Assembly: GCA_900540735.1 (NCBI GenBank)
Contig: UQHB01000005.1
Coordinates: 32,712 to 96,711, forward strand
Source of the DNA: an uncultured Megasphaera sp.
GTDB lineage: Bacteria; Bacillota; Negativicutes; Veillonellales; Megasphaeraceae
DNA length: 64,000 nt
Reading direction: 5' to 3'
This document shows positions 32,201 through 41,319 of this stretch, piece by piece. Within the stretch, counting starts at the first letter, position 1, and every line of letters begins with the position of its first letter. The notes under the pieces are model-generated. The model was not told where the DNA came from, searched no databases, and was given only the letters and a program-made list of their open reading frames with translations. Made by a program: the position numbers and the translations under genes.

Positions 32201-33535
32201 TTAGTCAATTTGTTCTGCTACTAAGTCGTACGCAAAGCCTTGGGCAATACGGACAGGAACCATATCACCGGGCTTGAGGCCTGTGGCATTTTCGACATAC
32301 GTCAAGCCATCTACGTCAGGTGCTTGGATTTCAATGCGCCCTACGGCCTGACAGATGCCATTTTCTTCTTCAATTTTTTCGACGAGGAACGTATGAATCG
32401 TCCCTTCAATGTCTTGATTACATTGTTCTGATACTTTTGCCTGAATGGCCATTAATTCATGATACCGTTCTTCTTTGACCTCTTCCGGAATCTGATCAGC
32501 CATCTTTGCAGCTGGCGTGCCTTCTTCTTGAGAATACGTAAAGACACCGACATCATCAAATTCTGTTTCTTTGACGAAATCACAGAGATGCTGGAATTCT
32601 TCGTCTGTTTCGCCAGGGAAGCCGACGATAAAGGTCGAACGGAGTGTCAATTTCCGGCCATGTTTGCAAAGCTTTTCAATGAGCTTACGCACATCTGCTT
32701 CGGAATCCTTGCGGTTCATGCGCTTCAAGACAGTCTGAGAAATATGCTGGAGCGGCAAGTCCACGTACGGACAGATTTTGTCTTCTTTGACGATTAAATC
32801 CATTAATTCATCTGTAAAGAAATGAGGATATAAATAGAAGAGGCGAATCCAGCGAATGCCGTCAATCTTGACTAATTCCCGTAACAAATCGGGCAAGAGA
32901 GAATGACCGGCAACATCGACACCATAGCTCGTCGTATCTTGGGCAATAAGGTTAATTTCCTTTACGCCGTCTACAGCGAGCTGTTGTACTTCTGCAATAA
33001 TCGATTCCATGGGGCGGCTGTAGAGCTTGCCGCGCACATGAGGAATAATGCAGAACGAACAGGCATTATTACAGCCTTCGCCGATTTTGACGTAGGCCGT
33101 GTATTTCGGTGTCGTCCGCAAGCGGCTCGTATGCTGGTCATAGAGATGGCTTACGTTATCCATGAAGCACGCTTTTTTGCCATGGCGCACTGTATCGATA
33201 GCTTCCCAGATTCTATCCCACGAGCCCGTCCCTAAGAGGGCATCGATTTCAGGCATTTCTTTCAGTAAATCTTCTTTATATTGTTGGCTCAGGCAGCCTG
33301 TAACGATGAGCATTTGGCAATGCCCTTCTTCTTTATATTTCGCTGCTTGTAGAATCGTATTAATCGATTCTTCTTTCGCCTTTTCAATAAACGTGCACGT
33401 ATTGACGATAATAATGTCGGCATCGCTTAAATCATCCGTAATGGTCATATGACGGTCCCGCAAAATACCGAGCATAACTTCCGTATCAATCAGGTTTTTC
33501 GAGCAGCCTAAGCTGACAAAGCCAATTTTTTCCAT
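32201..33535 (-). CDS. rimO: Ribosomal protein S12 methylthiotransferase RimO
   Basis: 444-residue radical-SAM enzyme that adds a methylthio group to an Asp of ribosomal protein S12. The N-terminal UPF0004 domain (IGFVSLGCSKNLIDTEVMLG) carries auxiliary-cluster cysteines, GEGCNNACSFCIIPHVRGKLYSR carries CxxxCxxC, and a C-terminal TRAM domain ends the protein (NATGLKPGDMVPVRIAQGFAYDLVAE). ATG at 33535 has AAGGA about 11 nt upstream. It separates from the upstream binding-protein gene by 4 nt. Confidence 0.95.
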   Translation of the reverse strand: MEKIGFVSLGCSKNLIDTEVMLGILRDRHMTITDDLSDADIIIVNTCTFIEKAKEESINTILQAAKYKEEGHCQMLIVTGCLSQQYKEDLLKEMPEIDALLGTGSWDRIWEAIDTVRHGKKACFMDNVSHLYDQHTSRLRTTPKYTAYVKIGEGCNNACSFCIIPHVRGKLYSRPMESIIAEVQQLAVDGVKEINLIAQDTTSYGVDVAGHSLLPDLLRELVKIDGIRWIRLFYLYPHFFTDELMDLIVKEDKICPYVDLPLQHISQTVLKRMNRKDSEADVRKLIEKLCKHGRKLTLRSTFIVGFPGETDEEFQHLCDFVKETEFDDVGVFTYSQEEGTPAAKMADQIPEEVKEERYHELMAIQAKVSEQCNQDIEGTIHTFLVEKIEEENGICQAVGRIEIQAPDVDGLTYVENATGLKPGDMVPVRIAQGFAYDLVAEQID

Positions 33536-33539
33536 GTAG

Positions 33540-34580
33540 TTATAATTCCTTTCCAAAGCGAACTGCTTTTATCCACCAATCTTGTAATTCTTTCCGTCCT
33601 TGTACGGTATAATTTTTTTGCACAGGGAACAGCTGTACTTGTTGTCCCCTGTCGTCGACGATTTGCGGCCCGTCTATGCTGGTGTGACTAAAATATAAAT
33701 GATGCTGCCTCAAGAGCGTGTCGACGCGTTTTGAAAAGAGCCATTCCATAAAGGCTCCTGTAATTTCTTCATCTGTACTTGCTGTGGTCACAGCGGCTCC
33801 ATTGAGCCAGTATGCCGTGCCGTCAGCAGGATATAAAATGTAAATAGGAACGCCGTCTTGGCGGTACTGCCGGGCTGTCACAGCATCGACAATACCTACA
33901 TCTGCATCACCGCTAGCGACGCGCCGGACAATAGGCGACATAGTCTTAGAATAGAGAATGACGTGGCTTTGGAGGGTCTTTAAATAGAGCTCCGTCTGCT
34001 CTTTGCCGCGCATTTCTACAAAGGAGCATAAGAAATCGCCAGCCATATCCATAGACGCTAAATCAGGGGCGACGACGCGCAAGAGCGGGTCTGTCAATAG
34101 GTCATCCCAGCGCGAAAAATGGAGGCCTGTGCGGACATAGTAGTCCTGACTAACGACGAAGACCATGGGGTTAAACCAAAGGCCCGTCCATTTGTACTGA
34201 CTATCTTTAAAGCGGCTCGCAACGGTTGCAGTCGCAGCCGATTCATAGGGCTTTAAGACATGCTGCTTCGCCAAGGTCCGCAAGACTGGTTCCGATGAAA
34301 TGACTACGTCCGCATGCTGATTGGGCACGGCAATAGATTGTTTCACGAGCTGGTCTTCTTGTGTCTGAATGGACACGCGCCAGTGCGTATCTTCATAAAA
34401 GGCCTTTTCTAAGGCACTATTAATGTCTGCTGGCAACGTTGAATAAACGACGATATGACGCTGTTCTTCATACGCTTCTTGCGCAGCTTCGGCCTTTTGC
34501 TGTTCCATTATATATTCTGTAAAGGACAAGAGGCCCATAATAAAGACGACAATCGCCACTATGGGCAAGTATTTTTTCAT
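33540..34580 (-). CDS. Membrane-anchored extracellular solute-binding protein (orphan)
   Basis: 346 residues. One N-terminal hydrophobic helix (YLPIVAIVVFIMGLLSF) acts as signal-anchor; there is no lipobox Cys. The rest resembles type 1 or Fe3+/phosphonate-type periplasmic binding proteins: IVVYSTLPADINSALEKAFYED, DVVISSEPVLRTLAKQHVLKPYES, GLWFNPMVFVVSQDYY, and GDADVGIVDAVTARQYRQDGVPIYILYPADGTAYWLNGAAV. No permease or ATPase gene is near. ATG at 34580 has AGGTGA 5 nt upstream; an alternative GTG at 34589 overlaps the ygiQ stop. Ligand is unknown. Confidence 0.8.
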   Translation of the reverse strand: MKKYLPIVAIVVFIMGLLSFTEYIMEQQKAEAAQEAYEEQRHIVVYSTLPADINSALEKAFYEDTHWRVSIQTQEDQLVKQSIAVPNQHADVVISSEPVLRTLAKQHVLKPYESAATATVASRFKDSQYKWTGLWFNPMVFVVSQDYYVRTGLHFSRWDDLLTDPLLRVVAPDLASMDMAGDFLCSFVEMRGKEQTELYLKTLQSHVILYSKTMSPIVRRVASGDADVGIVDAVTARQYRQDGVPIYILYPADGTAYWLNGAAVTTASTDEEITGAFMEWLFSKRVDTLLRQHHLYFSHTSIDGPQIVDDRGQQVQLFPVQKNYTVQGRKELQDWWIKAVRFGKEL

Positions 34581-34585
34581 GTGAT

Positions 34586-36538
34586 TCACCTAAATGATTT
34601 TCTCCGATTCGCCCGAACAGCCCCCTGTTTTGCGGACGGTTTGCTGTGATACGAAGCAGTGCCGCTGCGACGTGTTGTCCGCGGCGTTGCACTCACTGGC
34701 CGCCGTCCCTTCGGACTACCTTCACAGCCTATACGTCCTGTCCGTTTTCGCGGCGCAATTAAACATTTTGGGCCGTAACCGATTAAATCCCGCCGTCCAG
34801 CCAGGCATAAGGCTTTGTAGACAATGTCGTAATTGGCAGGATTTTTATATTGCATCAGGGCACGCTGCATTTCCTTTTCTTCAGGCCGCCGCGCAACAAA
34901 GACTTTTTCTCCGTTCAAAGGGTTAATGCCCGTATAATACATGGCTGTCGACAGGCTCCCAGGAGTAGGAATAAAATCTTGTACCTGTTCAGGCTGCATG
35001 TGCATATCCCGTAAAAATTCAGCCAGTGCAATGGCATCTTGCAAGGTACAACCAGGATGACTAGACATAAAATAAGGCACTAAATACTGTTTTTTCCCTA
35101 ATTTACGGTTCGCTTCATCAAACCAGTCTTTAAATTTCAGGAAGTCTTCAACACTGGATTTGCCCATTAAATCGGTCACGTGTTTGACCACGTGTTCCGG
35201 TGCTACTTTTAGCTGGCCGCTGACGTGATATTTGCATAGGTCTTCGACGAATTTCTTATTATGGTCCGCCAAAATATAGTCATATCGCAGGCCGGAACGG
35301 ACGAAGACTTTCTTAATGCCTTTCAGCGAACGGATTTCGGCAAGTAATTTTTCGTAGTCTTCATGAGACGTATTTAAATTAGGGCATAATTCACTGCCCA
35401 CACAATGCTTATCACGGCATACACCGGCTTTTAACTGCTTTGCACAGGCCGGATGCCGGAAGTTGGCCGTCGGTCCGCCTACATCATGAATATAGCCTTT
35501 AAAGCCCGGCATGGTTGTCATGTGTTTCGCTTCGCGAATAAGCGACTCATGGCTGCGGTTTTGAATAATTGGCCCTTGATGGCTCGTAATGGCACAGAAA
35601 TGGCAGTGTCCAAAGCAGCCGCGCTGGCTAGTCAGGCTAAACTGCACTTCTTGCAAAGCCGGCACTCCGCCACGGGAATCGTAATCAGGATGCCAACGCC
35701 GCGTAAAAGGCAGTTCATAAATGGCATCCATTTCTTTCGTCGTTAAGGGCATGGACGGCGGTGTCTGCACGACGTAGCGATTTTCGGATTGTTGAATAAT
35801 CGTTTTGCCGTAAAACGGGTCTTGTTCGTCATACTGCAATTTAACGGCTTTTGCAAAGGCTTCTTTGCTCGCTTTAACCTCTTCGTACGACGGGCAGACT
35901 ACAGTCTTATCGGAAATGGGCGGCTTGCTCGTAACGTAACAAATGCCGCGAATATTGTACATTTCTTCGGGCGTTTTCCCTTCGGCTAAAGCATCAGCAA
36001 TGGCGACGACTGATTTTTCGCCCATGCCGTAACTTAAAATATCGGCCTTGCTGTCAAGCAAAATAGAATGGCGCACCTTATTAGACCAGTAATCGTAGTG
36101 CGCAAACCGGCGCAAGCTCGCTTCAATGCCGCCAATGACGATGGGCACGTCTTTATAAGCTTCGCGCATGCGGTTCGCATAGACAATGGTCGCTCGTTCG
36201 GGACGATGGCCCGGCTCGCCGCCAGGCGAATAATTATCTTTACTGCGGAATTTTTTAGCCGCCGTCTTTTCATTGAGCATAGAATCAAGGTTCCCTGCTG
36301 TAATGAGTGCGGCCAAACGGGGCCTTCCTAAGGCTTTAAAAGGCTCGGCACTATGCCAGTCAGGCTGGGAAATAAGGCCAACCCGATAGCCTCGGCTTTC
36401 GAGTACTCTGCCAATGACAGCAGCAGCAAAACCGGGGTGGTCTACATAGGCATCGCCATTAATATATACAAAATCAAGTTGATCCCAACCGCGCCGCTTC
36501 ATGTCGGCACGGCTTGTCACTAAAAATTCGTCTGTCAT
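34586..36538 (-). CDS. YgiQ family radical SAM protein (UPF0313)
   Basis: 650 residues. The N-terminal domain (FVYINGDAYVDHPGFAAAVIGRVLESRGYRVGLI) is cobalamin-binding-like, and SQRGCFGHCHFCAITSHQG carries the radical-SAM CxxxCxxC cluster motif. APEHVVKHVTDLMGK and PYFMSSHPGCTLQDAIALAEFLRD are family blocks. The basic C-terminal tail from about residue 600 is low complexity. The function of YgiQ proteins is not established. ATG at 36538, 10 nt after the RodZ-like gene. Confidence 0.92.
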   Translation of the reverse strand: MTDEFLVTSRADMKRRGWDQLDFVYINGDAYVDHPGFAAAVIGRVLESRGYRVGLISQPDWHSAEPFKALGRPRLAALITAGNLDSMLNEKTAAKKFRSKDNYSPGGEPGHRPERATIVYANRMREAYKDVPIVIGGIEASLRRFAHYDYWSNKVRHSILLDSKADILSYGMGEKSVVAIADALAEGKTPEEMYNIRGICYVTSKPPISDKTVVCPSYEEVKASKEAFAKAVKLQYDEQDPFYGKTIIQQSENRYVVQTPPSMPLTTKEMDAIYELPFTRRWHPDYDSRGGVPALQEVQFSLTSQRGCFGHCHFCAITSHQGPIIQNRSHESLIREAKHMTTMPGFKGYIHDVGGPTANFRHPACAKQLKAGVCRDKHCVGSELCPNLNTSHEDYEKLLAEIRSLKGIKKVFVRSGLRYDYILADHNKKFVEDLCKYHVSGQLKVAPEHVVKHVTDLMGKSSVEDFLKFKDWFDEANRKLGKKQYLVPYFMSSHPGCTLQDAIALAEFLRDMHMQPEQVQDFIPTPGSLSTAMYYTGINPLNGEKVFVARRPEEKEMQRALMQYKNPANYDIVYKALCLAGRRDLIGYGPKCLIAPRKRTGRIGCEGSPKGRRPVSATPRTTRRSGTASYHSKPSAKQGAVRANRRKSFR

Positions 36539-36548
36539 GTCTCTTCCT

Positions 36549-36929
36549 TTACCAAATACTCCAAATCAATAGCAGAAAGAAGATTACAATCCCTGCAATA
36601 ATCGTGATTTCCGGCCATTTTCCTTGCCGTTTTTTCGGTTTTACTTTCTTCTTCTTTTTCTTTGCTACAGGGCGCACTTCTGGTTTTGGCCGCCACTGTT
36701 CATACGAGGCTTTATACTGCTCAACGATTTTTGGGCCGTCGAGGCCTAAATAGTTGCCGTAATTACGAATAAATCCTTTGACGAAGACAGCACCGGGAAT
36801 GACGTCATACGTTTCTGATTCCAGTGCTTCTAAGTATTCTTTTTTTATATTTAAGGCATCAGATACTTCTTGCAAGGTTCGCCCTTGTTGTACCCGTTTT
36901 TCTTGTAAGACTGTTCCAATGGACGTCAT
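36549..36929 (-). CDS. RodZ-like HTH membrane protein (short)
   Basis: 126 residues. The N-terminal HTH (IGTVLQEKRVQQGRTLQEVSDALNIKKEYLEALE) followed by VIPGAVFVKGFIRNYGNYLGLD is the RodZ/YmfM cytoplasmic domain that links MreB to the membrane. A lysine-rich stretch precedes a single C-terminal helix (ITIIAGIVIFFLLLIWSI). The usual periplasmic domain is missing: the protein stops right after the membrane helix. ATG at 36929 has GGAGG about 9 nt upstream. It is the first gene of the run to recX. Confidence 0.88.
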   Translation of the reverse strand: MTSIGTVLQEKRVQQGRTLQEVSDALNIKKEYLEALESETYDVIPGAVFVKGFIRNYGNYLGLDGPKIVEQYKASYEQWRPKPEVRPVAKKKKKKVKPKKRQGKWPEITIIAGIVIFFLLLIWSIW

Positions 36930-36999
36930 GACAAAGTCTCCTCCATTCTACTTAACTTTTATTATATAACATCTTTTATGCTTCGGGAAGTGCTGAAAT

Positions 37000-37026
37000 C
37001 CCCTGCACTACGAAATAATGCAGGGG
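37000..37026 (-). terminator. Intrinsic terminator after ftsK
   Basis: CCCCTGCA and TGCAGGGG arms (37000-37007, 37019-37026), 11-nt loop; minus-strand exit ATTTC, a weak T-run. The rodZ unit promoter (TATAAT about 45 nt upstream of its start) lies beyond it. Confidence 0.55.
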
Positions 37027-37033
37027 ACTTCGG

Positions 37034-39571
37034 TTACGATTGTTGGGATAAATATTTTTGCTGTACTTCTTCGGCTGTCATGAGGATTTCTCGAGGCTTA
37101 CTGCCATTGTTCGGGCCGACGATATGCATAGCTTCCATCATATCGACCATACGCGCTGCCCGTGTATAACCTACGCGGAAACGGCGCTGGAGCATGGAGG
37201 CAGACGCTTGTCCCGTTTCGAGGACCATATCAATAGCCTGGGGCATGAGGTCGTCTTCAAAGAAGTCGCCCCCTTCGTCAGACGATTCGGACTGAGCTTT
37301 TTGCACAGCTTCATCGTAATGAGGCTGGCCTTGGGCTTTAATAAATTCGACCATACTATCGATTTCCGAGTCTGAAATGAAAGCCCCTTGGACGCGAATT
37401 GGTTTCGATGCCCCCATAGGAGCAAAGAGCATATCCCCTTTACCGATGAGCTTTTCTGCACCAGCCATGTCGAGGATTGTACGCGAATCGATTTGGCTTG
37501 ATACGGCAAAGGCAATACGGCTCGGTACGTTTGCCTTAATGAGCCCTGTAAGGACATCGACAGACGGCCGCTGTGTAGCGAGGACGAGATGCATGCCGCA
37601 GGCCCGGGCTTTCTGGGCGAGACGGCAAATCGATTCTTCGACATCGTTAGAGGCGACCATCATGAGGTCTGCCAATTCGTCGATAATAATGACAATAAAG
37701 GGCATCGCTTCGTCTGGATGAAGTTCATTATACCGCGTAATGTCCCGCGTCTTCGTCAGGGCAAAGCGTTTGTACCGGTCATCCATTTCCCGGACAGCCC
37801 AGCGCAGGACGCTGGCCGCTTTTTTCGGGTCTGTCACGACAGGCGTAAGCAAATGAGGAATGCCGTTATAGTTGGATAATTCGACGACTTTCGGGTCGAC
37901 AAGGATGAGTTTCACGTCTTCTGGCCGTTGTTTAAAGAGGATGCTCGCAATGAACGTATTAATGCACACACTCTTCCCAGAGCCAGTCGATCCGGCTACG
38001 AGTAAGTGCGGCATTTTCGTCAAGTCCGCAATGACAGGGTTCCCGGCAATGTCTTTCCCCAGGCTTACCGGTACACCACCAGCGGCAAGCTTAAAGGCAT
38101 CTGTGTCGAGGACATCGCGCAGGGCTACGCCGGTCAGTTTTTTATTCGGCACTTCAATACCGACGGCGGCTTTCCCCGGAATCGGTGCTTCAATACGAAT
38201 ATCCGTAGCTGCTAGTTTCAACGCCAAATCATCGGCTAAATGGACGATTTTGCTGACTTTTACGCCAGCTGCAGGCTCTAATTCATAGCGCGTAACGGCC
38301 GGTCCTTGGCTGGCATTGAGGATTTTGGCGTCAATATTAAAGCTTTGCAGCGTTTCTTGTAATATCTTGGCGTTATGCCGTACTTCATCGCTTACGCCGC
38401 TCGTCTGCTGCGGCCCGTGATGGAGCATGGAAAGGGACGGAATGCGATAAGTTCGTCCGCCTTGGGCTTTCGGCACAGCACTCGTCCCTTCTGTGCCCAT
38501 ATCGGCAGCAGTTGCTGTCTGTTCCACTTCGACAGGCTTTAAGTCGGCCATGTCTTCTTCGAGTACATCGGTCACTTCTGCCAGAGACGGTTTGTCTGCT
38601 TGCGTTTCATTTTCTTCCGGTGTCGGTACGTCTGCTGTGTCGTCGTCACCACTGTAGTCATCATACGATTCTCCGTAGTCTGTGTCTTCGTCGTATGCTG
38701 CCGGTTCCACTACAGGAGCTGCGGACGGAGTCGGTGGAATGACGGAGTTAGCTGTTGGTGCCGCATCATACGCAGGAATGCGCACTTCTTCTACGCCATC
38801 TTCTAACTGCCGCACAGTCGGTTCTGGTGCAGGGATAGACGCAGCCGCTTCATCTTGCTTTTTCCGTAGTTTTTCTTTTTCTTCTTCTTTTTGTAAATCG
38901 AAAATCTTCCGCCGTTCGTGCCATTCTTTAATCGACTTAGACGCTTCTTGAATGCCATTGACGGTTTTATCGGAAATCTTCGACACTTCTTCTGATGCCT
39001 TATCGGAGACAATAGCCACAGGCTTAGAAATAGACCATTGTTTCCACGCCAAAATCGTGACAATAGCCAAGACAAAGAGAATCAAAATGGAGCCCACTTG
39101 TCCGACGACTTGCCGCAAGAGAGACGTAATGACTGCCCCAACGAGGCCGCCACCATCATGCAAAGAAGACGGCACGAATTCATAACCCGGATAGACTAAG
39201 AGCACATGAATAAGCGATAAAACTAAGGCATAGAGCCACGCACCGAGTGCCCAGGTCCGGCCAATAGGCCAAGCTTTACGGACCACAATATAGCGGAGAC
39301 CTAAAAAAATCAAGGAAATAGCAAAGACTAGGCGGCCCCAGCCAAAAGTATAGGATAATAACGTATCCACTTGGTGCCCCATAACGCCTGTATCCATGCC
39401 TAAAATACTGACAATCGAAAAGATAGCAAAACAAATACAAATAAGTCCAATAATTTCAAATTTTAATAACGGCGCAGCTGACGGCGACTTGCGTTTCCGC
39501 CGCGTCGTCTTCGGTTTCGCTGCAACTGCTTTTTTCGTCGACCTCGTTTTGCGAGGCTTTCGTTGTGCCAA
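37034..39571 (-). CDS. ftsK: DNA translocase FtsK/SpoIIIE
   Basis: 845 residues. The N-terminal part has about four membrane helices (residues 35-185), followed by a charged Pro/Glu-rich linker (about 230-400). The motor domain has LLVAGSTGSGKSVCINTFIASILF (Walker A), FIVIIIDELADLMMVAS (Walker B), and LATQRPSVDVLTGLIKANVPSRIAF. A C-terminal winged-helix gamma domain (ASMLQRRFRVGYTRAARMVDMMEAMHIVGP) recognises KOPS/SRS. Start is TTG at 39571, with AGGTG upstream. It pumps chromosomal DNA at the division septum. Confidence 0.96.
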   Translation of the reverse strand: MAQRKPRKTRSTKKAVAAKPKTTRRKRKSPSAAPLLKFEIIGLICICFAIFSIVSILGMDTGVMGHQVDTLLSYTFGWGRLVFAISLIFLGLRYIVVRKAWPIGRTWALGAWLYALVLSLIHVLLVYPGYEFVPSSLHDGGGLVGAVITSLLRQVVGQVGSILILFVLAIVTILAWKQWSISKPVAIVSDKASEEVSKISDKTVNGIQEASKSIKEWHERRKIFDLQKEEEKEKLRKKQDEAAASIPAPEPTVRQLEDGVEEVRIPAYDAAPTANSVIPPTPSAAPVVEPAAYDEDTDYGESYDDYSGDDDTADVPTPEENETQADKPSLAEVTDVLEEDMADLKPVEVEQTATAADMGTEGTSAVPKAQGGRTYRIPSLSMLHHGPQQTSGVSDEVRHNAKILQETLQSFNIDAKILNASQGPAVTRYELEPAAGVKVSKIVHLADDLALKLAATDIRIEAPIPGKAAVGIEVPNKKLTGVALRDVLDTDAFKLAAGGVPVSLGKDIAGNPVIADLTKMPHLLVAGSTGSGKSVCINTFIASILFKQRPEDVKLILVDPKVVELSNYNGIPHLLTPVVTDPKKAASVLRWAVREMDDRYKRFALTKTRDITRYNELHPDEAMPFIVIIIDELADLMMVASNDVEESICRLAQKARACGMHLVLATQRPSVDVLTGLIKANVPSRIAFAVSSQIDSRTILDMAGAEKLIGKGDMLFAPMGASKPIRVQGAFISDSEIDSMVEFIKAQGQPHYDEAVQKAQSESSDEGGDFFEDDLMPQAIDMVLETGQASASMLQRRFRVGYTRAARMVDMMEAMHIVGPNNGSKPREILMTAEEVQQKYLSQQS

Positions 39572-39590
39572 TCCTGTTCACCTTCTATGC

Positions 39591-40910
39591 TTACGTCGTG
39601 CTACGCCGCAATTTCCACTGCGCAGCCATATCTTTTTCTTTGCCATAGTCTTTGGCTTCATAATAGACTTTATCTTTGAGCGGGTCTGGCAAGTACTGCT
39701 GTTTGACATACCCATTAGGGTAATTGTGCGCGTATTTATAGCCTTGGCCATGCCCTAATTTCGCTGCCCCTGCATAATGGGAGTCTTGTAAATACGACGG
39801 CACGTCACCACAGCCGCCTTTACGCACATCGCTTAAGGCCGCATCAATGGCCATGTATGCACTATTGCTCTTTGGGGCGCAAGCGACATAAATAATCGCT
39901 TCTGAAAGAATAATCCGCCCTTCAGGCCAGCCAACGAGCTGCACCGCTTGGGCCGCAGCGTTAGCAATGACCAGAGCCTGCGGGTCTGCCAAGCCCACGT
40001 CTTCAGCAGCACAAATGACGAGACGGCGCGAAATGAACGACGGGTCTTCACCGCCGGCAATCATGCGAGCTGCATAATGGAGAGCTGCGTCTGGGTCCGA
40101 ACCGCGCATGCTTTTAATAAAAGCTGACGCAATATCGTAGTGGTTATCCCCTTTTTTATCGTACCGATAGAGCCGTTTCCCTGCAGCCTGCGTAAGGACT
40201 GCTTCTGTGATGACACCGTCGTCAGCAGTACACATGGCAGCCTGTTCGAGAATATTCAGGCCTACGCGGCCATCGCCATCAGCAAGACCGGCAATGGCTT
40301 CTAATATCTCATCTGAGGAGGTAATATGCATCTGCCCTAAGCCTTTGGTTTTGTCCGTCAAAGCCCGCTTTAAGAGCGATATGGTCGCCTGAATGGATAA
40401 GGGCTGTAACTGAACGACGCGGAGCCGCGATAATAAAGGCCGATTCACTTCAAAGTAGGGATTTTCTGTAGTCGCACCGATGAGGATGACCGTCCCGTCT
40501 TCGACATAGGGCAAGAGAACATCTTGCTGGCTCTTATTAAAGCGATGTATTTCGTCAATAAATAAAATCGTCCGCTGTTGATAGACGTGTATGGCATCTT
40601 TTGCTTCTTGAATAACTTTTTTCAGCTCTGCTGTACCAGCTGTCACAGCATTTAGTTTTATAAAACGGCTGTGCGTTTCTTGGGCAATGACGTTGGCAAT
40701 AGTCGTTTTCCCCACACCGGACGGGCCGTACAATAGCAAGGACGGTAACGTATCCCGTTCAATCATGTGCCGCAAAAAACTTCCCTTACCGACAATTGCG
40801 TCTTGTCCATATATGTCATCTAGCGTTATAGGACGCATGCGCACAGCTAAAGGTTCAAAGTTAGTCCCTTGCGCTTCATCAGCCATGGAAAATAAGTCGT
40901 CTCCGTTCAT
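39591..40910 (-). CDS. rarA: Replication-associated recombination protein A
   Basis: 439-residue AAA+ ATPase (RarA/MgsA/Mgs1) acting at stalled replication forks. The protein has LAVRMRPITLDDIYGQDAIVGKG, Walker A YGPSGVGKTTIANVIA, Walker B FIDEIHRFNKSQQD, sensor GATTENPYFEVN and a C-terminal tetramerisation domain (KSMRGSDPDAALHYAARMIAGGEDPSFISRRLVICAAEDVG). ATG at 40910 follows AAGGAG. Neighbouring 6S RNA matches a widely conserved arrangement. Confidence 0.96.
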   Translation of the reverse strand: MNGDDLFSMADEAQGTNFEPLAVRMRPITLDDIYGQDAIVGKGSFLRHMIERDTLPSLLLYGPSGVGKTTIANVIAQETHSRFIKLNAVTAGTAELKKVIQEAKDAIHVYQQRTILFIDEIHRFNKSQQDVLLPYVEDGTVILIGATTENPYFEVNRPLLSRLRVVQLQPLSIQATISLLKRALTDKTKGLGQMHITSSDEILEAIAGLADGDGRVGLNILEQAAMCTADDGVITEAVLTQAAGKRLYRYDKKGDNHYDIASAFIKSMRGSDPDAALHYAARMIAGGEDPSFISRRLVICAAEDVGLADPQALVIANAAAQAVQLVGWPEGRIILSEAIIYVACAPKSNSAYMAIDAALSDVRKGGCGDVPSYLQDSHYAGAAKLGHGQGYKYAHNYPNGYVKQQYLPDPLKDKVYYEAKDYGKEKDMAAQWKLRRSTT

Positions 40911-40981
40911 TTGTTTGCTCCTTGAGGAAAATAGAAAGCCGCTAAGGAATACTCAGCGGCCTAATACACTTGGGTACAGAC

Positions 40982-41170
40982 AAAAAAGAACCCCGCCATG
41001 CCGTTTATAACCGAGTTTTGATCCTGCTATGAGCAGGTGGGTGTCCTCCCATAAGGCTCCGTAGTCCCTCACGGGGCATTACGTTACAATACAGAGTCCG
41101 GACTCCCAATGTAAAAAGTGTTGGTTCAAAACATCGAGACCATGTCACGTACACAGTAGGGTTTCTTTCT
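40982..41170 (-). ncRNA. ssrS: 6S RNA
   Basis: About 189 nt. The 5' strand AGAAACCCTACTGTG pairs with 3' CATGGCGGGGTTCT to close the molecule. Conserved central bubble flanks occur (AACCAACACTTT...; GCCCCGTGAGGGACTACGGAGCC; GGAGGACACCCACCTGC). The 3' end is followed by TTTTTT. It sits directly upstream of rarA, as in Bacillus bsrA. 6S RNA mimics an open promoter and sequesters housekeeping RNA polymerase. Strong promoter elements lie just upstream. Confidence 0.85.
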
Positions 41171-41176
41171 GACCTT

Positions 41177-41205
41177 AGTATACTGAAAACCTAAGAAAAA
41201 ATCAA
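41177..41205 (-). promoter_or_regulatory. Promoter of 6S RNA
   Basis: Minus strand: -35 TTGATT (41200-41205), 17-nt spacer, -10 TATACT (41177-41182). The expected start is A at about 41170, matching the base of the predicted 6S terminal stem. Confidence 0.75.
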
Positions 41206-41265
41206 GCCTTGACATATAGAATCTCGTCGTTCTTAGCATCTTTTCTATACCTTTTCAGTATACAG

Positions 41266-41295
41266 AAAGGCCAGCATCCATGGACACTGGCCTTT
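41266..41295 (-). terminator. Intrinsic terminator after transketolase
   Basis: AAAGGCCAG and CTGGCCTTT arms separated by 12 nt; the hairpin ends in TTTCTGT on the minus strand. It closes the transketolase gene. Confidence 0.75.
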
Positions 41296-41319
41296 ACATA
41301 GATACCGTAGAGCTTACGG

